Source: Comamonas sp. lk (GTDB lineage: Bacteria; Pseudomonadota; Gammaproteobacteria; Burkholderiales; Burkholderiaceae_C). From it: 40,925 nucleotides of DNA. The notes beneath the pieces are model-generated. The model searched no databases, was not told the origin of the DNA, and worked only from the letters and a program-made list of their open reading frames with translations. This document shows, piece by piece, positions 25,823-36,200 of the stretch; position 1 is the first letter of the stretch; each line of letters opens with the position of its first letter. The DNA lies in NCBI GenBank assembly GCA_945865675.1, contig CAMBFO010000013.1, forward strand, positions 1 to 40,925, given 5' to 3'. The translations under genes were made by a program, and so were the position numbers.

Positions 25823-25865
25823 ATGACGGCAAATCGACATTTCCATGGCAAACCCTTGCCGTCAT
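25823..25865. other. 10-bp perfect inverted repeat enclosing the start of copy 2
   Basis: ATGACGGCAA (25823-25832) and TTGCCGTCAT (25856-25865) are exact reverse complements with a 23-base spacer that contains the candidate ATG of the second surface-adhesin-like gene (25845). In RNA this would place the start codon in the loop of a strong hairpin. It lies about 200 bp upstream of the flagellin start on the other strand. Confidence 0.5.
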
Positions 25866-26264
25866 GGAAGCTACTATGGAGCCCAAAACGACACCGCCAA
25901 GGCCGCCATTGCCCCTTTGTTGCCTATCTTCGCCACGTCAACCGATTGGACGCCTGTCGGACCCACGAGTGGCGCACAATTTTTTATGGACAAGGCCAGC
26001 CTCACGCGCAAAGCGGGCATGGTGCAAGTGTGGGAACTGGTGAATATGGAGCAAGCCGATGGCGAGGGCGTGCGCTCTAGCCGCTTTTTGGTCGAGTACG
26101 ACTGCAAAGGAAAACGCAGCCGCGGTCTGGATATGCAAACCTACAAAGAGCCCATGGGGGCCGGCACAGTGTTGCAACAACTCGGGCCAGACCCCGATGG
26201 CTGGGAAACCGTGCCGCCGGACAGCATTTTCTCGCAGCGCATGGGCATGGCTTGCGGGAAATAA
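25845..26264 (+). CDS. Surface-adhesin E-like protein, copy 2 with altered N-terminus
   Basis: A 139-residue frame whose last 107 residues (from DWTPVGPTSGAQFFMDKASL) match the mature part of the gene at 23083-23475 almost exactly, including both cysteines and the end SQRMGMACGK. Its first 32 residues are unrelated to copy 1: MANPCRHGSYYGAQNDTAKA then a short hydrophobic run APLLPIFATST. That run is too short and too Pro-rich for a confident signal peptide. Copy 2 may therefore be a 5'-replaced or decaying duplicate, or use a divergent export signal. The reading frame of the mature domain is intact and substitutions are partly silent (for example a run of changes around 26110-26175 alters only some residues), which argues against old pseudogene status. 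Whether it is expressed is unknown. Confidence 0.5.
   Translation: MANPCRHGSYYGAQNDTAKAAIAPLLPIFATSTDWTPVGPTSGAQFFMDKASLTRKAGMVQVWELVNMEQADGEGVRSSRFLVEYDCKGKRSRGLDMQTYKEPMGAGTVLQQLGPDPDGWETVPPDSIFSQRMGMACGK
25942..26263 (+). repeat. Direct repeat unit B (copy of 23153-23474)
   Basis: This unit is in the same orientation as unit A, offset by 2,789 bp. Together the two copies bracket the flagellin gene. Recombination between them would delete or release a segment of about 2.8 kb carrying the flagellin and would leave one intact surface-adhesin-like gene. Confidence 0.9.
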
Positions 26265-26320
26265 TCAATCGCTTGGGCTAGGTTTGTTTACTTCAGTCGG
26301 CAATTGAAGCACGCGATCAG

Positions 26321-26358
26321 CCTAACAACGGCCATCCGGGTGCTTATCCAGTGTTAGG
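26321..26358. terminator. Inverted repeat between converging genes
   Basis: CCTAACA (26321-26327) pairs with TGTTAGG (26352-26358) across a 24-base spacer, followed by ATTTT on the plus strand. It lies between the stops of surface-adhesin copy 2 and the prolyl isomerase, so a plus-strand terminator is the simplest reading. The long spacer makes it weak. Confidence 0.3.
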
Positions 26359-26378
26359 ATTTTCGCTCCCTAAATGAT

Positions 26379-27206
26379 TCAATCCGCTAATTGAACCTTA
26401 GCAGTGGAAATGATTTGATTCACAAATTCATTGCGCAATTTCATTTGCAAAGCTTGACGGATTTGACCCTCGGCATCCTCAATCTTTGGCGCCACAAAAT
26501 TGCGAATATCGTCTACTTTAATGATATGCCAAGCATTTTGGACTTGAATGGGTGCAGCTGATACCGAGCCCTTAGACAAATTCACGACCACATTGGCTAT
26601 CAGCGGATTGATCTGCTCTGAAAGCAACCAGCCCAAGTCGCCACCCTGAGATTTGGATGGGTCAATGGATTTTTCTTTGGCGACTTTTTCGAAGGCCTCA
26701 CCCTTGCGCACATTGGCCAAAGCGGCTTTGGCGGCAGCTTCGTCTGGCAAAACGATGCCACGAATTTTGTACTCTTTGGCATCTTTCAAAACCGCAATCT
26801 GACGATCGTAATCGGCACGCACAGCGGCATCTGACACCGGGTTCTTGGTCAGATAGTCTGTGATGAGCATTTCTGCTAAAAAGTTTTGCTTGAGCAATTC
26901 CATTTGCGCCAAAGAACCTTCCTGCTTGTCCAATCCCAGCTTCATTGCCTCCTGGCTGAGAGCAGCACGACCAGCCAGTTCACGGCGCACCACATTGCGA
27001 AGCTCAGGACTGTCCTTAACACCTTGCGCTGCATTGTTTTTAAGAACCTGCTCCAAGAGGGCGTTCGACAAAGGCACAGCATTGACCACGGCGAAACTGC
27101 CCGTTGGTACTTTGGCAGGGGTTGACTGGGCTAACGCTGAAAAACTCTGAGTAAGCGCCACAGCGCAAAGCAAAGATACAACACCCAACTTCTTAGAAGA
27201 ATTCAT
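26379..27206 (-). CDS. Periplasmic parvulin-type peptidyl-prolyl isomerase
   Basis: A 275-residue exported PpiC/SurA-like isomerase, a folding helper for secreted or outer-membrane proteins. It has a signal peptide (MNSSKKLGVVSLLCAVALTQ, cleavage near ALAQ at residue 27), an N-terminal helical chaperone part (about 45-135) and a parvulin domain at about 145-235. That domain contains EYKIRGIVL, KGEAFEKVAKEKSIDPSKSQ, GGDLGWL and the final NAWHIIKVDD. A C-terminal helix completes the chaperone half, as in Par27-type proteins. The ATG at 27206 follows AGGA by 6 bases; a start 10 codons earlier has no such site. It lies 51 bp behind the giant repeat protein on the same strand, so co-transcription is likely and the giant protein is its probable client. 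Confidence 0.9.
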   Translation of the reverse strand: MNSSKKLGVVSLLCAVALTQSFSALAQSTPAKVPTGSFAVVNAVPLSNALLEQVLKNNAAQGVKDSPELRNVVRRELAGRAALSQEAMKLGLDKQEGSLAQMELLKQNFLAEMLITDYLTKNPVSDAAVRADYDRQIAVLKDAKEYKIRGIVLPDEAAAKAALANVRKGEAFEKVAKEKSIDPSKSQGGDLGWLLSEQINPLIANVVVNLSKGSVSAAPIQVQNAWHIIKVDDIRNFVAPKIEDAEGQIRQALQMKLRNEFVNQIISTAKVQLAD

Positions 27207-27257
27207 TTCATTTCCTGGTAAAAAAAACAAAGTCAAAACCGAGCTACTTTTAAGCGC

Positions 27258-30200
27258 TTAACGATAACTCACTTTGAGCCCTTGACCGGATATATCACCA
27301 GACCACCCGGGAACAGCAACATCGACCGACCAAACTGAACGCTCCACAATGGGGCTCAGCACCAAAGGAGCCGGTTTTTCCTGCTGCTCAGAGGTTTTTT
27401 GATCGTCCAAGTTAAATTCCACATTGGGCGCACTCAAAAACAAGGGCACGAAAGCAAGCACGGGCGCTTTAAACGTCACATAGCCCGCGAAACGCTCCAT
27501 ACCCGCAATCGCCATCGTCTTTGCAGCATCTGGGAGCATGGGAGCAATCGAGGCAGCAAAGCTCACCTGCCCTGGCAGTGAGTAGTTGGCCAGCGTTTGA
27601 GCGTTGCCTATCAAAGTCACACCACCGAAGGACACCGTTTTGTTGGTACCTACGCGAGCGTCATTGAAGGTAGGCGCATTGCTTGTGATTGAAAGGACAT
27701 CGCTGCCGAATAAACCATTGAGGACCAAACGACCTGACGCCGACACGGTGCCGTCATAAATTTTAGAATCCACCGCCGCCATCATAGTTGGCGAGCTAGG
27801 GACAGGACTTGTGCCTGGCGCAACAAACACAATTTGGTACGGGTTGATCACCAAATTGGCATTGCCAAAGGTGAAAGCATAGTTGCCAGCATCGGCACCC
27901 GACACAGCAATGCTCGAAGCATAGGTGCCCACGTTCACCCCGCTGGCTTGCGCATTGCTGACCGTGATCAGATCCCCGGCAAGGACACCCGTGATAGATG
28001 CAGCAGCTTGCGTTTGGCTTGCGCCGTTGTAGATTTTGCTGGTGGCTGAAGCCAACACAGACAAAGATTTGGGTGTTATCGCCCCTGTGAAGTTATTCAA
28101 GCCCACCAAGCTGTAGTTACTTGAATCAGCACCCGTCAACACATTGGAGGCGGCCACCACGCTCAGTGCTTTTCCTGAACCGACATTTTTGTTGTTATAG
28201 GCCGCTGTCAAGCCCGCGCTGTTGAACTTAACCACATCGGAGCCCAGCACACCACTAAGGGTGCCAGCACCCGTATTCAACACAGCCGCAGTGGTGCCGT
28301 CGTACACTTTGGTGGTGATGCCAGCACTTGCAATAGTCACAGGTGCCGGCGTGACGTTAGCGGTGGTTGTCACGGTACTGCCAATGCTGCCTAAGGTGTA
28401 GTTAGACATGGCGCTGCCCGATAGGGTGATCCCGCTGAAAGTCACGGTTTTACCCGTACCCACATTGACATCGGCAAAAGTAGGCGCATCACTGATAACG
28501 GTCAAGGTGTCGCCACCAAACAAACCGCTCAAGCGCAAGCTACCTACTGCCGCTGTTGTGGCGTTGTAGACCTTGTTGTTGGCCGTTGCTGTCAAGCTCA
28601 CCACGCCTGGTGTTGGCGTGGTGCTTGGGTCTGCGCCAGGCGCCAGCGGCACAATTTGATAAGGATTGATCACTAAATTGGCATTGCCAAGTGTCAATGC
28701 ATAGTTGCCAGCATCGGCGCCCGAGACCGAAATGTTGGATGTGTAAGTGCCAGCGTTGGTACCAGTCGTTTGCGCATTGCTAACGACGATGTCATCGCCA
28801 ACCACAAAACCAGAATTGACTGCAGCTGCCTGCGCTTGTGAAGTGCCGTTGTATGTTCTGGTGCTCGCAGTGGCCATCACTGAAGCTTGCGCTTTAGTGA
28901 CCAACATTTCACCGTTCACATTCACGGTATTTGCAAGGCCAGCACTGGTATTGACTGTCAAGTCACTCACTTGTAATGCGTAGTTGCCCACCGCTGTAAG
29001 GCCTGATGCAGATTGCACCGTCCCAGTGGGCGTTAACTTAAAGCTCACCGTATTGCCTGCGCCATCTGCATAGGTGTACAAACCACCGCTCACACTTTGC
29101 AAGCTGAGGTTGCGAATCACATTGCTGGTGTCTTCATATGCGACGCCGGCCACTGCCGCATTGTTGGTGCTGGTTCCATAGACTTGCTGGCCCCCATTGG
29201 CGATTTGAATCGCCACTTTGTTGGTGGGTGTGATGGTGTAGTTGCCAGGCACATACGTGACGGCGTAGTTACCCAACACGCTCGCACCAGTCGGCACCAA
29301 ACTACCTGCGTAGGTGGTACCAGCGGTCTCATTGGTGCCAACACCTAAGCGTGCCACACTGATGCCAGGAGAGTTGCCAAGGACCCCTGCAGTTTCACCG
29401 TTAACAAATCCTTGATAGTTCACGCCCGCGTAACCTACCGCGGTATCAATGACACCCGTGCTGTCTGCTTGGCCCACAAACTTGCCATTGCTATTGGCAA
29501 TGACTTGCAAGCTGGCCGGCGTAATGCTGGCGGTCGTCGTTACCCGGTTAGCCGAACTAGACAACACATAATTGCCCAAGGTAGTGGCATTGCCTAGCAA
29601 GCTCACACCATTGAAGCTGACCGTTTTGGCGCTGCCCACATTGGCATCTGCAAACGCAGGCGCTTGGCTAGTGGCACTCAAAACATCACCGGCAAACAAG
29701 TTAGTCACCGACAACAAGCCATTGACGGCTGAAGTGCCGTCATACACCTTGTCGCTGGCGGTGGCCGTCAGCACAGGTGTACCCGCTGGCGGAGTAACAC
29801 CAGGGGCAAGCGGTGAAATTTGGTAGGGGTTAATAACTAAATTGCTGTTGTTGTAAGTGATGCTGTAGTTGCTCGCGTCCATGCCGTTCACAGCCAAGCT
29901 AGACATGTAGGTTCCGGCATTTCGGCCAGAGGCAATTCCGCCAACAGTCAATACATCTGCCGCAATGAATCCTGCAAGGGTAGAGGCTTGGTATTGCACA
30001 GCACCGTTGTAGGTGCGCGTTGCGGGTGTAGCCGTGACGCTGGCGGCTTTGGGCGTGATGCTGCCGGTGAAGTTACTGATGTTCGTCAACACATAGTTCG
30101 CAAAATCTGCGCCGCTCAAGGCCAAGCTTGGCGCCGTCAAAGTCAAAGACTTGGTAGTGCCCACATTCTTGTCAGAAAACACTGCGGACAAGCCGGTACT

Positions 30201-33200
30201 GGGCAAATTGACGACGTCATTGCCCAAAACGCCTACCAATGCATTGGAGGCTAAGTTCAGGGTGAACGCCGTGTTGCCGTCGTACACCTTAGTGGGTGTA
30301 CCAACCCCGCTGAGCTGCAAGGATGCAGGGGTGATGTTGGCCGTGGCGGTCAGGGTAGTACTGGTATTGGCCAACACATAGTTGGCCAAGGTGCTGGCAT
30401 TGCCCGACAAGCTCACACCAGCGAAGCTGACGGTTTTAGCCACGCCTACGTTTTTACTGGCATAGGTTTGCGAGGTACTAGTGGCCGTCAAGACATCGCT
30501 GCCAAACAGCCCAGTCACCAAAAGCGAACCGGTGGCTGCGGTAGTGGCATCGTAGACTTTGCTGTTAGCCGTTGCCGTCAGCACTGGTGTGCCAGGAGCC
30601 ACAGTGACGCCTGAATTGCTGGCAGGAATCACATAGGGGGTGATCACCAAGTTGGCGTTTTGGGTGCTGATGCTGTAGTTACTCGCATCAACACCTGTCA
30701 CAACAATGCCCGAACTATAAGTACCCGCATTTTGGCCAAGCACCTGCGTGCCTGTCACCGTGATGGCGTCACCCGCAACAAAGCCTGTAACGACCGCATT
30801 GCTTTGCGACTGCTGCGCTCCGTTATAGACCACACTGGTTGGGGTTGCCCTGATGCTAGCCGCCTTGGGCGTGATGTTGGCCGTCGCGGTCAAGGTGCCG
30901 CCAAGGTTGCCCAAGGTGTAATTGCCCAAGGTGCTGGCGCTGCCAGCCAAAGTCACTCCCGCAAAGCTCACTGTTTTGGCCGTGCCCACATTTTTGTCGG
31001 CAAAGCTAGGCGCGTTGCTTGAGATGCTCAACACGTCGTTGCCAAACAAACCTGTCACTGCCAAGGCGCCGGTGGCTAAGCTGCTACCGTCGTACACCTT
31101 GCTGTTAGCTGCGGCTGTAATGACAGGAGTGCCAGGTGACACAGTGGCACTGGCTAGTGCCAATTGGTAAGGTTTGATGATGAGATCGGCGTTCGTCACA
31201 GCCACGCTGTAGTTGCCAAAGTCAATACCACCCACCAGGAGATTAGATGCATAAGTTCCGGCATTGATGCTGGATGCAGCACCCGTGACCGTGATCAGGT
31301 CGTTGGCCAAGAAACCTGCGCGTGCGGCCAATTGCGTTTGGCTCGCGCCGTTATAGGTCACCGTAGTGGCTGCGGCTATCACTGATGCATTGGCCTTGGT
31401 GACAATCAAATTGCCACTGACATCAGCGGTGCCCACCAAGTTATTGATGTTCGTGATGGTCAACCCACCTGACAGGGCCAGAGAATAATTGCCTACGACG
31501 GTATTGCCAGAGCTGGAGTTCACTATGCCAGTGGGTGCCAAGGTAAAACTAACGGTGCCGCCATTGGTATCCTGGTAGGTATACACGGTTGCGGCGCCTG
31601 AACCCGCCGCACTGCGAGGCGTCAAGGTTTGCACCACATTATTGGAGTCCAAGTAGGCCACTGTTGCAATACCAGGGCCGACACCCGTGCTGCCGTAAAC
31701 CTGCGTTGCGCCTCCAGCAATTTGCAAAGCCACTTTGTTTTGCGGCGTGATGGTGAAAGTACCTGGGGCATAGGTGAGCGCATAGTTGCCCAAGTTGGCG
31801 GGTCCTGTCGCTACCAATGCACCCGTATAGACACCGGCGGCTTCAATACTTCCCATGCCAGGACGCGTGAGGGTGATGGCGGGTGATGCGCCCAACGCAG
31901 ACACCGATTCACCGTTCACAAAGCCCAAATAACCCAAACCTGCATAGTTTGTGGGATCGGCCTGGGTGATGAACTTGCCATTGTTGTTAGCCGTTACCAG
32001 CAAGGGGGCAGGTGTAATGCTGCCCGTCAGCGCATTCAAACCCGTCAAGGTGTAGTTGCCCGCATCCGTGCCCGTTAATGCATTGTTAGCAAGGCCCACA
32101 CTCATGGCTTTTGCTGTACCCACATTGGCATTGGCATAGTTGGCCGTCAGGCCGACGCTGTTCAAGGCTAAGACATCACCCACAATGACACCATTCAATG
32201 TGGCCCCAGACAGGTTCAGGGTGGCAACGGTGCTGCCGTCATATACCTTGCTGGTGGTGCCAAGCATCACCAAGCTCACATCTTTAGGCGTGATGCTGCC
32301 CGTGATGCTGGTTAAACCTGTGAGGGTGTAGTTGTTTGCATCAGTGCCCGACAAGGCGCTGCCAGCCGCCACATTCAAGACTTTGGCTGTACCCACATTT
32401 TTATCGGCATAGCTAATGGTCAAGCCACTGGCATTCCAGGTCACTGCGTCGCCGGCAATCAAGCCCGATACCGATGTGCCTGTAGCACTCAGTGTTGCAG
32501 TGCTTGTGCCGTCATACACCTTGCTGGTGTTGCCAAGCACAGACAGCACCACCGCTTTGGGTGTAATGCTTCCGGTGTAATCACTCAGACCTGTGAGAGC
32601 GTAATTAGCTGCGTCAGCCCCGGACAACGCCGTCGTACCCACCGTGACGGTGAGCGCTTTGGAAGCGCCCACATTTTTGTCGGCAAAACTGGCGCTCAGT
32701 CCTGCTGAAGCAAAACTGACAGCATCCTGGCCCAAAACGCCCACCAAACTGGCACTGCCCGCGTTCAAAGTGACCGCGCTATTGGAATCGTAGACCTTGG
32801 TGGTCATGCCCACACCACTCAATGTAAGGGGTGCGGCTGAAATGGTGCCGGTGAAACTGTTCAAGTTGGTGAACACATAGTTGCCTGCGTCCACACCCCC
32901 TAAGGCACCAGCCCCACCGGCGACGCTGATCTGTTTGTTCAGGCCGACATTTTTGTCGGTGAAACTGGCCGACAAGACACTGGCGTTGTAGTTCACCGTA
33001 TCGCCCGCTATCACACCCGACAAGGAGCCGGCATTGAAATTCAAACCCGTTGCGGTTGTGGCGTCATAGACCTTGTTGGCCACACCTACACCTACCACCG
33101 TCAGCGCGGCAGGGGTGATGTTGGCCGTGGCAATCATGGCGGGGCCGACATTGTCCAACTTGTAATTGGCCAAAGTTGTGGGATCACCATTCAAAGTGAG

Positions 33201-36200
33201 GCCTGCAAATGTCACGGCCTTGGTATTGCCCACATTTTTATCAGCGAATGTGCTCGAGGTGCTGCTAACCGTGAGCACGTCACCAGCAAACAAACCACTC
33301 AAAGTCAGTGCGCCTGTTGCCTGCACATTGGCGTTATAAACCTTGTTGTTGGCTGTCGCTGTTAGCGTAGGAACGCCCACTGAAGCAGAGCCTATGGGAG
33401 CAATCTGCGCAGGATTGATGATCAGGTTGGCATTGGTCAGTGCCACCGTGTAGTTACCCACATCAGAACCACTCACCGCCAGGCTAGACGCATAGGTTCC
33501 CACGTTTTTACCAAGCGCTTGGGCGCCTGTGATGGTAATGGCATCAGCACTTAAAAAGCCCGAGGTGACTGCGGCCAACTGCGACTGGGTGGCGCCGTTG
33601 TAAGTCAGAGTGGTGGGCGTGGCCACGACCGATGCATTAGCTGGCGTGACTGTGAACAGACCGTTAACAGACAGTGCCGTACTCAGGTTACTAATGCCTG
33701 TCACAGACAAGTTGCTGCTGGTCAGCGTGTAGTTTCCAACGGGCACCTTCAAAGCGCCCGATTGCACACTGGTAAGTGGCGTCAAGGCAAAGCTCACCGT
33801 CGCGCCCGTGCCAGACTCCACAAAGGTGTACTGCGCTGAGCTCGCGTTACCCGTAACGCTTTGCTGCGTAAAGGTATGCACGGTGCCGTTGGTGTCGGCA
33901 TAGGACATGCTGGCAATGGTGGGCGCCACGCCCGCCGTGCCATACACCACGCTGTTGACCGAGCCGCTGGCCAATTGGACAGACAACTGGTTGCTTGCCG
34001 TGATGGTGTAATTTCCGGGCGCAAAACTGAGTGCGTAGTTGCCCAAAGTGGTCGGCCCAGAAACTGTCAACGCATTGACGTACACACCTGCGGCTTCAAC
34101 ACTGCCCTGCCCGGCACGCGCCACGCTGATGGAGGGGTTGCTGCCCAAAGCGGTTGTAGCTGTTTCGCCATTGACCCAACCCACATAGGTCACACCAGCG
34201 TAAGTTGCAGTGTCACTTTGACCTGCAAATTTGCCATTGCTGTTGGCAGTGACCAGCAAAGACGCTGGGGTGATACTGCCGGTGTAAGCATTCAAGCCTG
34301 TCAATGTGTAGTTGGCAGCATCAGCACCTGAAAGAGTGGTGTTGGCTGCAAGCACAGTGAGTGCTTTGTTAACGCCCACATTGGCGGTGTTGTAGGTGGC
34401 ACTTAAGCCGGTGGTACTGACCACCACGGCATCACCGGCAATCACGCCACTCACACTGGCGTTGCTCACATTCAACGCGGCCACCGTGCCGCCGTCATAG
34501 ACCTTGGTGGTCGTGCCCACATTGATCAAAGTCAACGGTGCAGGCGTGATGTTGCCGGTAAAAATACCCAAACCCGACAGCACGTAGTTACCGGCATCAG
34601 CGCCCGCCAAGGGGGTACTGCTCAAAGTGACGTTCAATGATTTGCCAACGCCAACATTCTTGTCCAAGAAAGAACTGGCCAAGCCATTGGCATTCAAGCT
34701 CACGGCATCGCCAGCCACAAGACCAGACAACGTAGCATCAGCCGTGTTCAACACCGCCGAAGTAGTGCCGTCATACACCTTGTTCACAGAACCAACATTG
34801 CTCAGCACCAAGGAGGCAGGTGTAATGCTGCCAGCTAAACCCGTGATGGCGCTTAAGGTGTAATTACCTGCGTCGATGCCGGTCAAGCTGCCTGCTCCTG
34901 TGCTTACCGTCACGCCTTTGTTGGCGCCCACATTTTTGTCTGCGTAATTCGCACTCAAAGCACTGGCGTTCACAGCAATGGAATCGCCCAACACAATGCC
35001 CGACAAAGCGGCAGAAGCCAAATTCAATGCAGCCAGTGTGTTGCCGTCATACACTTTGGAAGTGGCTCCCAAGCCTGTCAAATTTACGGTTTTGGGCGTG
35101 ATGTTGCCCGTGAGGCTGTTCAAATTGGCCAGGCTGTAATTGGACGCATCGATGCCCGTTAATGCGCTGGCCGTCGCGACGACTTGCAGCGCTTTGTTGT
35201 CGCCTACGTTCTTGTCTAAGTAGGCGGCTGTCAATTGTGTGGCTGACACATTCACCGCATCACTGCTCAAGACACCGGCCAGCCCAAGACCTGTACCCAT
35301 GGTGGCCGTTAAGTTGCCATCGTAAACTTTGCTGCTGGCACCAGAAACCGTCAAGCTCAAGGGTGCAGGTGTGATGCTACCGGTGTAACTGTTCAAGCCT
35401 GTGAGGGTGTAGTTGCTGGCATCAGCACCACCTAAGGCAACGCTACTGGCTGTCACGATCACGGACTTTGCCGACCCTACGTTTTTATTGGCATAGGCGG
35501 CCGTCAAACTTGACGCATTCAGGTCAACCGCATCGGAACCTATGACACCCAACAAACTGGCATTGCCCGCATTCACTGGTGCATTCAAGCTGGCGTCATA
35601 CACTTTGTTGAAACTGCCCATGCCGCTTAAGGTCAAAGGCGCAGGCGTGATGTTGCCGGTGAATGTGTTCAGACCCGTCAAGGTGTAGTTGCTAGCATCT
35701 GCACCACTCAAAACACCTGCGCCTGCTGTGACATTCAAGTTCTTGGCAGTGCCAACATTCTTGTCAGCAAAACTGCTGCTCAACACCGAGGCATCAAAAG
35801 TCACGGTATCACTACCGACGACACCACTCAAGCTTGCGCTGCCAAGGCTCAAAGTAGCGCTGATCGTGCCGTCATAAACTTTTGAAGTTGTACCGACACC
35901 CGACAAAGATACAGGTGCTGGCGTGATGGTTCCTGTTAAGGTATTGAGGCCGGTCAAGGTGTAGTTCTGCGCATCCGCACCGCTCAGTGCATTCGTGGAA
36001 GTGACGTTCATGGCTTTGCCAGTGCCCACATTTTTATCCGCAAAGGCAGCGCTCAAACCAGAAGCCGTCAAGGTCACGGTATCGCCTGGAATAACGCCCA
36101 CTACCGCTGCGTTGCTAGCAAGTAGCGTAGCGCTTGTCGTACGGTCATAGACCTTGGTGGCCGCTGAAATTCCTGAGATTGTCAACTGCGCAGGCGTGAT

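Noticed and set aside
26320-26359. Integron attC-like site: GCCTAAC at the left and GTTAGGA at the right of an inverted repeat behind surface-adhesin copy 2
   Set aside because: It is only 40 bp long, the last core base does not fit GTTRRRY, the inner pairing is poor, and there is no integrase or second site in the window.
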